The position numbers and the translations under genes are program-made. From Anodontia alba (Eukaryota > Mollusca > Bivalvia > Lucinida > Lucinidae), in the NCBI GenBank assembly GCA_964016985.1, contig OZ024823.1, positions 39,404,264 through 39,468,263 of the forward strand: a stretch of DNA of 64,000 nt. The letters run 5' to 3'. Below the pieces are notes generated by a model that searched no databases, was not told where the DNA came from, and was given only the letters and a program-made list of their open reading frames with translations. Shown in pieces: positions 1 through 10,064 of this stretch (the first letter of the stretch is position 1; every line of letters starts with the position of its first letter).

Positions 1-127
1 CGAGTACCCACAATCTATGTTTTGAGCAGAAATAAGAAAAATAATGTATACCCCTGTAAACCCCAGTTTTACTATATAAAAGTGGGGTTTAAAGGGGTTA
101 AAATTATATAGGCGTGTTTTCGTGATG
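1..127 (+). mobile_element. MITE-A copy 1, right part, cut by window edge
   Basis: The window opens inside the right arm of the central palindrome of MITE-A. It runs through the second, A/T-centred palindrome (CCCCAGTTTTACTATATAAA) to the terminal repeat GTTTTCGTGATG. The rest of the element lies before the window. The same right half recurs in all complete copies, for example 1058-1334 and 26594-26872. Confidence 0.85.
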
Positions 128-210
128 AGGAACCTTTGAATTATTGTAATAAAATTACAATGGGTCACACATAGAAACGGACGAACATATTTCCAAACTT
201 TCAATAATTT

Positions 211-393
211 GTGACAAACTAGTGACAGTTTTCTTATTTTTCCCAGAAAATCGAATTTGACGTTTCATGCAAATTGTCTTCACTGGAGAAAATTTGCATG
301 AAATGTCAAATTCGGTTTTCTGAAGAAAACATAAGTAAAAATATTTAAAAAATGCCGTCTGCTAAAAATTTTACCCAGGGTGCTAAGCGTTAA
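211..393 (+). mobile_element. TTAA-type MITE family I, left end worn
   Basis: A central palindrome (TTTCATGCAAATTGTCT, then its mirror) is followed by the family right end: GCCGTCTGCT, TTTACCCAG and AAGCGTTAA. The left TTAACCTTTACC end is not recognisable. Family I is assigned to TTAA-target (piggyBac-like) MITEs because the copy at 10343 has a matching empty site. Confidence 0.7.
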
Positions 394-1057
394 ATTTCTT
401 TTGTTAATTATATCTATTTATTGTGTGCACGTGAAATAACTTTGCTGGAAGTCAAACAAAAAGGAATCATTTTCAAAGACACGGAACGAAACGGAACGTT
501 TAAATGATATAAAACTGTCTGAGATCTATTTTGTGAAGTAATGATTTTATTAAACTAACGTGTAATTTTGTTTGGAAGGAAGGGATTGCTAGACTCTGGT
601 AATTTTGTTCCTGAAAACCCGTTTTCAGGGTTATAAAGGAGAAGAAATTTCATGATATTCAAACTTAATCTCCAGGCACGATTAATGATGTTATATCACT
701 AAGTACGTTGATCTTAACGCCATTTTTCAATGTCGCAACTTAAGAGAAATGCAAACACTTAAAGGTGAAAATACTCTGTTAAATCCCGTTCTGAAAAGAA
801 GCCTGCTCAAAAACGAAATACTTTGCTCCCCTTGGGCCTTTTAGAGAAGGTCCATTTTCAGAATAGCTTGGTGAAAAAATAAGGAAACAGAAAATCACAA
901 GAGCTGTCTCTCTTGTAAAAAATGGTGAACAACTACCCGATGTATCCACTTACCTCATGAAATTTACTCTTTCAGCCAAGTATGCTACCTCTCTTGGATC
1001 CTTATTCGAACCAGTGATGACAAGTAGTCGGTTAAGGAAAGTTTTATTTAAAGCTCA
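394..1057. other. No gene seen; AT-rich with a worn K palindrome
   Basis: I see no coding region. There is a small hairpin near 612-631 (CCTGAAAACCCGTTTTCAGG) and a decayed family K palindrome at about 786-862 (CTTTGCTCCCC with TTTTAGAGAAGG). Confidence 0.5.
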
Positions 1058-1334
1058 CATTACGTAAACACGCCTATTCAAATATATAGAAAATTTCACC
1101 TCTAAAACTTGAAAATTTTCAGATAAAAACTCTGATATTTTTCATATTTCTGCTCAAAACATAGATTGTGGGTACTCGTTAGAACCGCCTCGGCGAGGCG
1201 GTTCTAACGAGTTCCCACAATCTATGTTTTGAGCAGAAATAAGAAAAATAATGTATACCCCTGTAAACCCCAGTTTTTCTATATAAAAGTGGGGTTTAAG
1301 GCGGTCGAAATTATATAGGTATGTTTTCGTAATG
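1058..1334 (+). mobile_element. MITE-A copy 2, complete
   Basis: A complete 277 bp copy. The left terminal repeat is CATTACGTAAACACG and the right is GTTTTCGTAATG, its inverted partner. The middle is a near-perfect palindrome from TTTCTGCTCAAAACATAG through TTAGAACCGCCTCG to its mirror, one of the shared 'cassettes'. The right third holds a second palindrome with the TATA-like core ACTATATAAAAG (written here TTCTATATAAAAG). No reading frame is expected. No clear target-site duplication can be fixed because the CAT/ATG ends are themselves symmetric. Confidence 0.9.
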
Positions 1335-1635
1335 AGAACGTATTTTAGGGTACCATTAACAGAACGTACATGTCCATTTTTTTTTACTTTATACAACGTT
1401 ATTGAATATTTTCACGCCAGCATTACGTGAATACGTCTATGTAATGTGTACCCCATGTTGCCCATAATATATAGTGAAAACAGCGGTTTATAGACGTTTT
1501 CATTATTTGGGTTATAGAATTTTGCAGTTTTTGAATCAGCTTTTAAATTTATATATTACTTCAAGCAACTTTTCTTACTGTGTAAATCTGACTTAATATG
1601 CTTAAGAACCAAGATTATTGTTATCTCCCATATTA
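1335..1635. other. No feature recognised
   Basis: AT-rich unique-looking sequence between MITE-A and pogo-D. I see no conserved repeat or coding signal. Confidence 0.4.
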
Positions 1636-2051
1636 CAGTGAAACCTCGGTGACTCGAATACCAATGGCTCGTTTATCTTGGATGATTCGAATTCGTTTTT
1701 TTAGTCCCTACGAAATTCTTCCGTAAGCTCGAGAACAAATATTGGGGGAATTTTCTTATTTTATCATGAGCTTGTATGTTGTGTGTACTCATCAGAATCG
1801 CCTCATCGAGGCGATTCTTATGAGTGCAGTCAGTCTACTATTGTCTACCCATTATAATTACATCATCGATGCGATTCTAATGAGTTCATTCAGCATACCA
1901 TCACTGTATAGGAAATCAAAAAGACTTCCCTAAATTATCATCATTTGCTTCCTGACCTGGTGCCATGATTAACCCTCAGTTGCTCGAACTACCCATATCT
2001 CGAATGAATTCCCATGGTCCCAAAGATGTTCGACCGACTGAGGTTTTCCTG
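1636..2051 (+). mobile_element. Pogo-type MITE family D
   Basis: Ends CAGTGAAACCTCGGTGACTCG and its inverted partner ...ACTGAGGTTTTCCTG are flanked by TA on both sides, as in Tc1/mariner-pogo elements. The interior carries one TTCTTATTT...GTATGTTG cassette (1752-1835) and a second degenerate copy of the same palindrome (about 1845-1890). The phrase CCATGGTCCCAAAGATGTTCG matches the copies at 29206 and 46014. Confidence 0.8.
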
Positions 2052-2058
2052 TATATGG

Positions 2059-2256
2059 TTAACCCACTGTGGTTGGGAGACCCTTAAAAGGGTAATTGGC
2101 AAACAGTGCAGACCCAGGGTCTCCACTGTTTGCAAATAGTTTAGACATTTTTTTCTTTAGCTATATGTAAATTTCATAGCCCGCTGTACCTAAAATTGAA
2201 ATTGGAATCTTCCAATATATAGTGTGGGAAAGTCTATTCAGTCTACAATGGGTTAA
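2059..2256 (+). mobile_element. TTAA-type MITE with degenerate G core
   Basis: It begins TTAACCCACTG and ends CTACAATGGGTTAA, so the ends are inverted and include TTAA. The middle GGCAAACAGTGCAGACCC...CTCCACTGTTTGC is the outer part of the G palindrome with its centre deleted. It lies seven bases after the pogo-D copy. Confidence 0.75.
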
Positions 2257-2306
2257 AATGTTATGGCCTACATAGCTCTAGATAAGCGGTTTATCAAGCT
2301 AAATAA

Positions 2307-2390
2307 TTTTCTTATTTCTTAAGAAAAATATATGTTGTGAGCACTTATTAGAAGCGACTCCTTGAGGGCGATTCTAATGAGTACAATACA
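2307..2390 (+). mobile_element. Cassette remnant
   Basis: CTTATTTCTTAAGAAAAATATATGTTG, then TTAGAAGCGACTCC...GGGCGATTCTAATGAG, is a decayed copy of the shared palindromic cassette. No terminal repeats can be assigned to it. Confidence 0.55.
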
Positions 2391-2539
2391 ATAGGTTTTT
2401 TTTGTGAAGACCTGAGACTTTCTTGTGTTAGAATCATTGGCTTATCTAGGGCAAAAACTGTGTAGTGTAAGTTAAAGAGTGTTTGCGTAATGAGAATCCA
2501 GTAACAGTATTTTTGTGTGGTTGTTTGTTTTGATTTGAT

Positions 2540-2615
2540 TTGTTGTTGTTGTTGTTGGTGGTGATGATGATGATGATGATGATGATGATGTTGTTGTTGT
2601 TGTGTGTGTGGGGTG
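2540..2615. repeat. Trinucleotide microsatellite (GTT/GAT)n
   Basis: Runs of TTG, then ATG repeats, then TTG and TGTG followed by a G-rich tract. Short frames reading poly-Asn/Ile on the minus strand here are by-products of the repeat. Confidence 0.85.
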
Positions 2616-2635
2616 GGGGGGTGGGTATTTCCGAC

Positions 2636-2711
2636 AGTATATATATTTCAGTTAGTCTCTCATTTTTTAACTGGATCAAAATGAAATGATTTTTATCTGA
2701 ATTAATGTTTA
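2636..2711 (-). mobile_element. Family S half copy
   Basis: TTTCAGTTAGTCTCTC, AACTGGATCAAAA, GAAATGATTTTTATC and TGAATTAATGTT match one arm of the foldback repeat at 63481-63840. Only one arm is present. Confidence 0.6.
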
Positions 2712-2794
2712 TTTATTTTTTATTTATTTAAACAATGTTTAAAGAGGATGACACAATTAGCTATAAATAACTATTCTATTGGCAGCAATAATTC

Positions 2795-2940
2795 CGGACA
2801 AGATAGTATGTCGTCCGAACAACATAATCATCTTGTGCGAACAAGAAAATCAGTTTTCGGAACAAGATAGATATTATGTTGTCGGAACAAGTTATTAAGT
2901 TGTCCGAACAAGGAATTAAGTTGTCGCAACAACTTAGAAA
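2795..2940. repeat. Imperfect short tandem repeat (TTGTCCGAACAAG-like)
   Basis: Five or six imperfect units of TTGTCCGAACAAG, each itself a near palindrome, are spaced about 20-30 bases apart with AT-rich linkers. No gene is evident. Confidence 0.6.
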
Positions 2941-3045
2941 ATAAAACCAACATGTCCTTTCCCGGGTTCCGTACTGTTGCCTCCCGCGAGACATTCCAGC
3001 TAAAAATGGTTATCGCTTTTAAAACAACTTTCACTTCAAAATAAC

Positions 3046-4268
3046 ATATCTATGGATGCCGATGGGGGACATTTTGTCTTGTGACTAAAGACTTATGACT
3101 TTTGAGTTTTGAGTAATGACTTGTGACTTTTGAATTGTGACTTGAGTTATGACTTGTATAATCTTGATGATAAGAAAAAATGCTTAAGTAACCCTACTTC
3201 CTTTACATACTCAGCAGTCGACAAATTGATATTTATCGTTTTATTTTCAGGGAAATAGCTTTTGACATTTCATGCAAATTGAATGAAATCCCAAAACCTA
3301 TTTTCCAGGAAGAATAAGAGCAATATTTCAAAATGTCAACTGCTGAAAATTTACCCAGCATGCTATTTGTATAAGAGTTTGATAAAATAAATATTTTTAC
3401 ATATGCATCGTGTTGTTTTGTTGTTTTTTTTTTTTTTTTTTTTTTTTCTTGTCTTTTATTAGAGCTTTAACCAAACCTTAAAGGGCTAAGCACATTTGTT
3501 GTAGACGACATTCTAAAATTGATTTTATTATTTCCAGAGTAACCAAAACTTGACATTTTTGCAAGGCAGATTTTTTACGAAAAAAAAAAAAAAATAAATG
3601 AAAAAAAAAATAATAATAAAAATATTTTAAAGTGTGGTCTAAAGTCTTATGATTTATAAGTTTTGAGTTATGACTTGTGACTTTTGAGTTATGGCTTGTA
3701 CCTTCTGTGTAATATTAGAATACATGTAGAAGATGGCTGACGTTGGTAAAAAAATATTATACCGAAGGTACTTGTAAGTCATAACTCAAAAGTCGCAAGT
3801 CATAACTACTTTATTCTTATTTAATTTATTATTATTATTATTATTTTATTTTATTTTATTTTATTTCGTAAAAAGCTGCTAAGAAAAACAACACGGTGCA
3901 TTTGTAAAAATATTTATTTTCTGAAACTCTTTAAACAATTAGCACACTGGGTAAATTTTCAGCAGCTGAAATTTTAAAATATTGTTCTTATTCTACCTGG
4001 AAAATAGGTTTTGGGTTTTCATGCAATTTGCATTAAATGTCAAAACCTATTTCCTAGGAAATGAAACGATAAATATCATTATGTCGTCTGCTGAATATTA
4101 TAAAGGATGTGGTGACACTTAAGCACTTTTTCTTATCCTCAAATTTATACAAGTCATAACTCAAAAGTCACAAGTCTTAACTTAAAAGTCACAGGTCATA
4201 ACTCAAAACTCACAATTCATAAGTCTTTAGTCGCAATTCAAAATGTTCCCCATCGGCTCCATACATAT
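3046..4268. mobile_element. 1.2 kb foldback element with ~390 bp inverted arms
   Basis: The left arm (3046-about 3440) and right arm (about 3880-4268) are inverted copies. Both begin at the outside with ATATnTATGGA and CCGATGGGG...ACATTTTG. Each then has several imperfect ~21 bp repeats of AAGTCATAACTCAAAAGTC, a family I-like palindrome (CAGCAG...GACAAATTGATATTTATC, AAAACCTATTTTCCAGG) and AAATATTTTTACA. The ~440 bp centre holds poly-T, poly-A and ATT runs and further inverted AAGTCATAACTC blocks. No protein is visible, so this is a non-autonomous foldback (Galileo-like in form only). Confidence 0.8.
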
Positions 4269-5176
4269 CTGATATCATAGTTGCTACAGCTGTTGTTTTA
4301 TTAAAGCAAAATGTGTCAAACACTAGAAGGTCCTATGGGAATCCTCTTCAAATCCGATGCACCTAAATCATTTGGTTAAATTTATCACAGACGGCATGTT
4401 CTGCTTTCTAGCCTTTCTGGTCCGGTCTGGCTAGCCTTAGACGGTGTCAGTGACCTGTCAATCCGGATCAGGATTATAAAACATCAACTTAAACAAACAA
4501 ATATAATTTCCCTGCGTCCTGTAAGCAGACTTAAGATCTTCACAAATCCAAACTTTACGTTGTTTAATAAGTACTAGGAGAGTCGATTTCAGCAGATCCT
4601 CGATAGTTATGAGATATTTATGGAAGGAAGTCTGAACGCATTATACCTGGCGGATCAGAGTAATAAGTTACAAAATCAAACTTGGCCAGACCAGGCAAAT
4701 TAGGCCGAGCTAGAGTTGAGGATAAGGTATCGCAGACTTATTTAAAGTTACTTGAACAATCTATTTACTACAATTCATTCGATAGTCGTAGTCATAAATC
4801 ACACGTATTCAATAACTTTTAAACGTCTCTGGACAAACTGAGTAGGTGACAAAGTAATAAGTGTTTGTTCTAATTTTCTAAAAGTATTAGGGTGGCCATT
4901 CATGCTAGTTGTGTCCAAAGGAGACAGTTCGTATGAAATGAAAATCACTGTTTTAACTATTACGTCCAGCGGGTTTAAGCTCAATGAAACCAATGTTAGA
5001 TTACATATTACATATGACCAATTTTTTTTTTCCGGTACTGCATGTAACTACGTCTATAATATATTTCAATGAACGTGTATATCTGTTTATTACTCTGAAT
5101 ACGACAAAATAAATGGTCGAGACCAGCGCACAGTGTAACGAATAAAATCTTTATCGTTGCCCTTGAAAACAAAAAT
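4269..5176. other. No gene recognised
   Basis: About 900 bases without a recognisable repeat or gene. Short matching words CTGGTCCGGTCTGGCTAG near 4420 and GGCCAGACCAGGC near 4685 are loosely inverted, which hints at a very old element. Confidence 0.35.
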
Positions 5177-5455
5177 CATCATGAAAACATACCTATATAA
5201 TTTTGACACCCTTAAACCCCACTCTTATATAGTAAAACTGGGGTTTACATGGGTATATATTGTTTTTCTTATTTCTGCTCAAAAACATAGATTGCGGGTA
5301 CTCGTTAGAACCGCCTCGGCGAGGCGGTTCTAATGAGTACCCACAATCTATGTTTTGAGCAGAAATATGAAAAATATCAGAAATTTTATCTGAAAACTTT
5401 CAGTTTTTTGGTGGTGAAATTTTCAATATATTTGAATAGGCGTGTTTTCGTAATG
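5177..5455 (-). mobile_element. MITE-A copy 3, complete, reverse orientation
   Basis: It starts CATCATGAAAACATACC and ends GGCGTGTTTTCGTAATG. The order of internal blocks is reversed relative to 1058-1334, with the ACTATATAAGAGTG-like palindrome first and the GAAAATTTTC block last. The central TTAGAACCGCCTCG palindrome is intact. Confidence 0.88.
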
Positions 5456-5537
5456 GCATGAAAGAACGGAAGTCGGATCCAAGTCCCGGTTTTAATGAGA
5501 CGTCGGAATTTTTGAAAAAATTATATGAGCGTAACTT

Positions 5538-5590
5538 TAAGGAAAGAATTTACTCCCTATGGAGCAAGTATTTCCTTAAAGAGTAGCAAC
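5538..5590. repeat. Family K palindrome core
   Basis: TTAAGGAAAGAATTTACTCC followed by GGAGCAAGTATTTCCTTAA forms a hairpin. This is the diagnostic core of family K, without the outer ends. Confidence 0.65.
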
Positions 5591-5694
5591 TTTGAGAAGG
5601 GACTCAAATACTATCAGATCAGAAGGACCCCCTTTGGAAGTTTAAACATTCACCTTAGTTATTAGGGGAGTATGTTGGGCAACTAATAAATGAG

Positions 5695-5924
5695 TTCAAG
5701 GGGACTAGATACACTTGCTAGATTTTTCATCATTTTTCAGAAGAGAGACAATTTTTGTGACTTCCGGTTTGCCTTCCTGCGCATCGAACCCATTCTTAAA
5801 AGGAATCTGCTCTAAAAGGAAAGAATTTGCTCCCTGTGGGCAAATTCTTTCCTTATAGAGCAGACTTCTTTTCAGAAGAGGACAAAATCAATTTAGACAG
5901 GGTAAGACAGTCCATTCCCCTTAA
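5695..5924 (+). mobile_element. Family K MITE (TTAA-like ends)
   Basis: Left end TTCAAGGGGACTAGATACAC and right end GACAGTCCATTCCCCTTAA are inverted. The centre is the hairpin AAGGAAAGAATTTGCTCC / GGGCAAATTCTTTCCTT. A CTTCCGGTTTGCCTTCCTGC block upstream of the hairpin recurs in other copies, such as 23531 and 46887 (reversed). Confidence 0.75.
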
Positions 5925-5954
5925 TTCGCAAAATTATGATGCCGTGCAAACGAA

Positions 5955-5994
5955 GATATAAGCGGCATGTTAAACTATGATATAAGCGGCATGT
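5955..5994. repeat. 16 bp direct repeat, two copies
   Basis: GATATAAGCGGCATGT occurs twice, separated by eight bases. A local duplication of unknown meaning. Confidence 0.8.
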
Positions 5995-6221
5995 CATCGT
6001 GCCACTACAGTACAAAAATACGGAAGCTTTCAAAGCGTGCTTGTATTAAATTGCAAATTGTTTCATATTTAATTCTTCTGCATGGTATTGGAAAACAACT
6101 GCCGGTCATTAAGCAGTCGATAGAATGTCAGATATAATCAGAATCTATTGTCCTCCCTGAATAATAAAAGTAAATGTGGCGTTCATCAAGAGAAGACATA
6201 TCTTAGTTTACCAAAAACCGT

Positions 6222-6540
6222 TGGCCGGCCTCGTTGGCTCAGCTGGATGCGCCGTCCGACTGGAGACCAGGAGGTCGCGGGTTCAACCCCCGCCGAGGTC
6301 GGCAAAATTCTTTCGTGGAGATTGATCATGAAATATTTTCTACGGTCATTCTCTCCCTTCCGTTGATTCAAGAAGGATAGTTGTCAGTTTCTGGTTAAAG
6401 AATGTGCACAATACTGGTTAACTGCTTAGAGGACTAAGCCTGTCCAGTAAACGTGTGGTTAGGTAAACTGACCGCGCTCGACATGACCCCATTGGGTTGA
6501 CTGGGCCGTAAAACCTCAACACAAACAAACAAAACCAAAA
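6222..6540 (+). mobile_element. tRNA-derived SINE, full length
   Basis: The 5' 75 bases fold partly as a tRNA. Acceptor GGCCTCG pairs with CGAGGTC, and the T arm GCGGGTTCAACCCCCGC is intact with a good B box. An A-box-like GGCTCAGCTGGATGC is present, but the anticodon stem pairs poorly, so this is a SINE head and not a working tRNA. A ~230 bp body follows, ending in AACACAAACAAACAAAACC, after which a (GAT)n tail starts. Possible imperfect target duplication: ACCAAAAACCG before and ACCAAAACTG after. The same SINE is present reversed at 57490-57799. Confidence 0.85.
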
Positions 6541-6549
6541 CTGTCATAA

Positions 6550-6550
<1 letters not shown>

Positions 6551-6592
<42 letters not shown>

Positions 6593-6610
6593 CGACGACG
6601 ACGACGATGT
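6551..6610. repeat. (GAT)n then (GAC)n microsatellite
   Basis: About fourteen TGA/GAT units followed by GAC units, directly after the SINE tail. The run probably grew from that tail. Confidence 0.9.
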
Positions 6611-6732
6611 TGATTTGGTATTTTACATTTCTCTCAGCATCATTTAAGTCATATCGTGTCGGATGGAAGATTGATAATGAAAGGCTTGGTGTGTAATGCA
6701 GCGGCGCACAGTCATGAGACGAATTCTGTCTG

Positions 6733-6798
6733 TAGTGGGTTCGAACCCGGGACCTCGTGATCCGAAGCCGGGAATACCAACCGCTCAGGCATCATAAC
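6733..6798 (-). pseudogene. tRNA-like sequence (SINE head or tRNA pseudogene)
   Basis: On the minus strand, GATGCCTGAGCGGTTGG resembles an A box and GGTTCGAACCC is a perfect B box. CTTCGGA sits where the anticodon loop should be. The acceptor arm is not convincing. The sequence downstream on the minus strand (TACAGACAGAATTCG...) is not recognised as a known SINE body. Confidence 0.55.
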
Positions 6799-6965
6799 CA
6801 TTATTCAAATATATTTTATAACCAAAAAAGGAAAATTTTCAGATCAAAGTTCTGACATTTTTCATATTTCCTCTCATCCCACCCTGCCACAGCAGTCTGA
6901 TGGGCGCTCTGTGGAGTGTCAAGAGTCCAAGATGAGAGGGCACTGGTCGCGTGGCTAGGTTTTTA

Positions 6966-7266
6966 CAGTCGACCCTCGTTATCTCGACTTCGCTTATCTC
7001 GAGTAACCGCTTATCTGAAAAATCTGGTCCATATTTAAACACGAAAATCTAATAACAGGTAAGAAAAAATGTGGAAAAGAGGAGTCTTTTCCATAATATT
7101 TTCAATATATCTTTAACTTTAGGAGTTAAATTACATATTCATTCTGATTAAATGTGGTTGATTTATTTAATTTTTATTCAATTCTGTAAATCGGATATGT
7201 TGAGGTACCGATATCTTGAAGTATTTCAGAGAGTCCCTTGGACTTTGAGATAACGAGAGTCGACTG
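6966..7266 (+). mobile_element. Pogo-type MITE family E, complete
   Basis: Left end CAGTCGACCCTCGTTATCTC and right end GAGATAACGAGAGTCGACTG are nearly perfect inverted repeats flanked by TA. This is the hallmark of Tc1/mariner-pogo transposition. The 301 bp body has no reading frame. A partial copy is at 43566-43719 and a worn one at 37135-37273. Confidence 0.88.
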
Positions 7267-7807
7267 TACTTATATATTCTGCCAGTAAATGATCCTATTC
7301 GTTCGCTCTTTCTCTCTGTGTCGGATGCCTAAAATTTGCTGAAAAATCATTTCTTTCTTTCAAATCAGAATCAAAGGTTTTCCTTAAAATGATTTAGTGG
7401 AATGGTTGTAGTTACGTTTTGGGTACTCTTTTCTTTTGAACTGTCCTTTTCTGAACTAAAAAAAAAGACATTTAATTCTGGGAAACAGCTGCAAAAACGC
7501 CGCTTTCAACATTTTTAACAATTTGCAACGCTTGGCTTGTATAGAGGGAGGTATAGAGCATACATAAATACCAAAAAAAAAAAAAAAAAAAAAAAAAATG
7601 AAACATGTTGTAGCCTGCGACACGGTCTACATCGCTTTTCTTTTTATCTTTTTTTTTTTATTTATTTAGGTGTGCTCTATACCAGCCAAGTGTTGAAAGA
7701 CGCCAGTAATGTCAAAATTTGCATACTTTTGGTCATTTTTGTAAAACATGAGCCCTAATAAATCCTTAATTAGACATAATAACCCCCAAAGAAGCCAAAC
7801 TCCTCAA
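7267..7807. other. No gene; partial foldback around poly-A/poly-T
   Basis: CGCCGCTTTCAACA...GCTTGGCTTGTATAGAG near 7499-7560 is inverted against CTCTATACCAGCCAAG...GAAAGACGCC near 7674-7708. The arms flank a 25-base A run (7574-7600) and a T run. Confidence 0.5.
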
Positions 7808-7810
7808 CAC

Positions 7811-7855
<45 letters not shown>
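7808..7855. repeat. (AC)n microsatellite
   Basis: About 24 AC units. The His/Thr-rich frames through it are not genes. Confidence 0.95.
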
Positions 7856-7859
<4 letters not shown>

Positions 7860-7958
7860 CCGCAAACATTTTGATTCTAGCTCAGCTGTCATTTTTTACC
7901 ATTTTTTCATACCTTAGCAATGCAAAATTAATGATATTGAATTGTATAAACTGCATAT

Positions 7959-8065
7959 CCCAGCTAGCATTCTACATAAATCTATAGCGGGCCGTGATCG
8001 GCCCGTCAGGGTAGCTGACGGGCCGATCACGGCCCGCTATAGATTTATGTAGAATGCTTACTGGG
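7959..8065. mobile_element. Family J palindrome, complete
   Basis: A ~107 bp near-perfect palindrome: CCCAGCTAGCATTCT, ATAAATCTATAGCGGGCC, GTGATCGGCCCGTCAG, a six-base centre, then the mirror ending AGAATGCTTACTGGG. Other copies are at 15936, 16392, 36697 and 45703. No coding capacity. Confidence 0.88.
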
Positions 8066-8564
8066 TAGCGGAGACTAAACTTCGACCTCATATATTTTTC
8101 CCTGAAGGGGTCCTGTCACATATTTCCATATATAGTTGATAATAGGCTTTGACAAAAGTACAATATATATATATAGATGTACTTATACAGAAAGCGGCCA
8201 AAATTTGGCTTTTATGTTTTCACTCCTTTGGGTGTTCGGCGCATATGACAACAGCAAAGGCCAGACCCTCCTGCGAACCTGCACTATCTGATCAAAGCCT
8301 GTGCTGCTCTTTATTATATTTTACAGTAGCCAATCAATCTACAATTGGTTTGTAAATGCCCGGCCATGCTGATCAAGGCTTTTGTTGCCAACAGAGTTCC
8401 CCAGAACCAATTTCATTTTGTAGAATCTCATATCATTTTCTATATCCCTTGCATATATCAAATCTAAGCGACAGATTTAAGACCTAATGCGTTTGCGACG
8501 GTTTATCAATGTGCATTAGCCTATTTAAATCATGGATTTATATCAAAATTCTGTAATATGAACC
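8066..8564. other. No gene recognised
   Basis: Contains a weak H-like fragment at about 8225-8310 (GGCGCATATGACAACAGC, CTATCTGATCAAAGCCTG). Otherwise no recognisable feature. Confidence 0.35.
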
Positions 8565-8830
8565 AGATATGCTCTTTGCTTTCGCCCAAATCCAGTATTT
8601 TGCAAGGATATTACAATATGTGCCCAACCTGCCAAATATCTGATATTAGCCTGGTCACAGCATTTCCTACAAGACTGCGTGTGCCCCCAAAGAAGACTCT
8701 GTGCATCGGCGAGTCTTCGCTGTCCGCCTGAAGGCGCCTTGGATCTTTGGCTCCCCAAAGAGTCCACTGAAAAGGGGGAAGAGTTTGATCAGACTGCGCG
8801 GGTGCACAGATTGATCTTTTGATGCAATCT
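8565..8830. mobile_element. Decayed H-type element
   Basis: Fragments of the H layout are present: AAGAAGACTCTG, GAGTCTTCGCTGTCCGCCTG and TTGATCAGACTGCGCGGGTG. Terminal repeats are not preserved. Confidence 0.5.
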
Positions 8831-8869
8831 TGTTGGAAATGTTGTGTCCCGGCTCCTTTCTATTTCGCC

Positions 8870-8960
8870 CGTCCTGATACAGTCAAGCAACACCATGTGA
8901 AAATGGCCCTGATCAGGGCCGTCGCTGTCTGCTTACAGAATAAATTGCAGTGAGAGATGG
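8870..8960. mobile_element. H-core fragment
   Basis: ATGGCCCTGATCAGGGCCGTCGCTG is a short palindrome of H type with a deleted centre, followed by CTGCTTACAGAATAAATTG, as in the copy near 44853. Confidence 0.5.
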
Positions 8961-9070
8961 AAAAAGGGAATAAGAGAAAAAAGAAGGCAAAATAAATTTC
9001 AGCATCATGGTTTTCATTTACACAATACATCAATCCTGTGTACGCGTTTACAAAATTTAAAGACCATTGG

Positions 9071-9272
9071 GTATACATTAATTTTCTTATTTCTGCTCAA
9101 AAACATAGATTGTGGGTACTCGTTAGAACCGCATCGCCGAGGCGGTTCTGACGAGTACCACAATCTATGTTTTTAGCAGAAAGATGAAAAAGTATCAGAA
9201 TTTTCATCTGAAAATTTTCACTTTTTGGTGGTAAAATTTTCAGTATATTTGAATAGGCATGTTTTCGTATTG
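9071..9272 (-). mobile_element. MITE-A copy 4, truncated
   Basis: Reverse-oriented MITE-A that starts just before the central palindrome (GTATACATTAATTTTC). The GTTTTACTATATAAA block and its terminal repeat are missing. It ends AGGCATGTTTTCGTATTG. The central palindrome is kept. Confidence 0.8.
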
Positions 9273-9288
9273 CAATATATATATATAT

Positions 9289-9905
9289 AGCAGTATGGGG
9301 AGACGTTTTGGGCCACAAGACCCTTGTCATAATGTGTAGCTTCACTGACTGATAAGGCCCCGAAGATATCTTTTTGTAAGGAAAGAGTCAAGCATTTGCT
9401 GTTATTTGTCTCCAAAATCTATTACATATTGTGGTATTAAATTGTAGAAGCGAAAACATGCCATGCGATAGAATTACTGTAAAATGTTTACAGACAGGAC
9501 AAAATTTAAATGCGTAATTTACAACAAAAACAGGAAACATTCTCGTTTCCCGTAACCTTTTCCTCCTTGGGGCTTCATGGGAGGTATGAAACAAGCATCA
9601 AGTCATCTTAAGTGGGATTTGATTCTCTTTTAAGGGAGACAACCCTGTCAAAATGGGTTTGCTCCTTTCTGAAAAGGAATCTACTCTTAAAGGAAAGAAT
9701 TTGCTCCCATGAGGAGCAAATTCTTTTCTTTTAGAGTAGATCCTTTTCAGAAGGGTTTTGATACATTTTCAAGAGCAACAACACTGTGAATATTGCTTGC
9801 CCCTTTTGAAAAAAAGAGTCTACACTAAAAAGAAAGAGAAAGGGGAGCAAATTCTTTCCTTTTAGAGTAGCACTTTTACAGAAAGGGAATGGTATACAAG
9901 AAAGT
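9289..9905 (+). mobile_element. Repeat T, copy 1 (with empty TTAA site)
   Basis: Starts GGGGAGACGTTTTGGGCC and runs through AAATTGTAGAAGCGAAAACA, CAACAAAAACAGGAAAC and GGGAGGTATGAAACAAGCAT to two K hairpins (9680-9750, 9800-9880). It is colinear with 10130-11000. The site AAAATTTAAATGCGTAATTTAC at 9501-9522 is the unoccupied counterpart of the family I insertion at 10343. Confidence 0.75.
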
Positions 9906-10064
9906 AACTTTACAGCAAGAAGGCATTTTTCCCTTGTCAAAAATGGCAGCAATGAACAGACCCACGAAAAAGCTTAAAGTATCCATGTTTTCTGTATCAG
10001 ACTATCAAGTTTCGGCATTGTAGGAGCATCACTGAACCTCCTTTAAATTTTCAAACATCCCGGA

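Noticed and set aside
3048..4268. Two separate family I insertions in opposite directions
   Set aside because: The inverted similarity continues far beyond the family I portions through the AAGTCATAACTC repeats to the outer edges, so it is one foldback.
6222..6300. Functional tRNA gene
   Set aside because: Acceptor and T arm pair, but the anticodon stem is poor and the same sequence with its body recurs at 57490, so it is a SINE head.
7748..7987. Thr/His-rich open frame through (AC)n
   Set aside because: Produced by the dinucleotide run; no domain and no conserved flanks.
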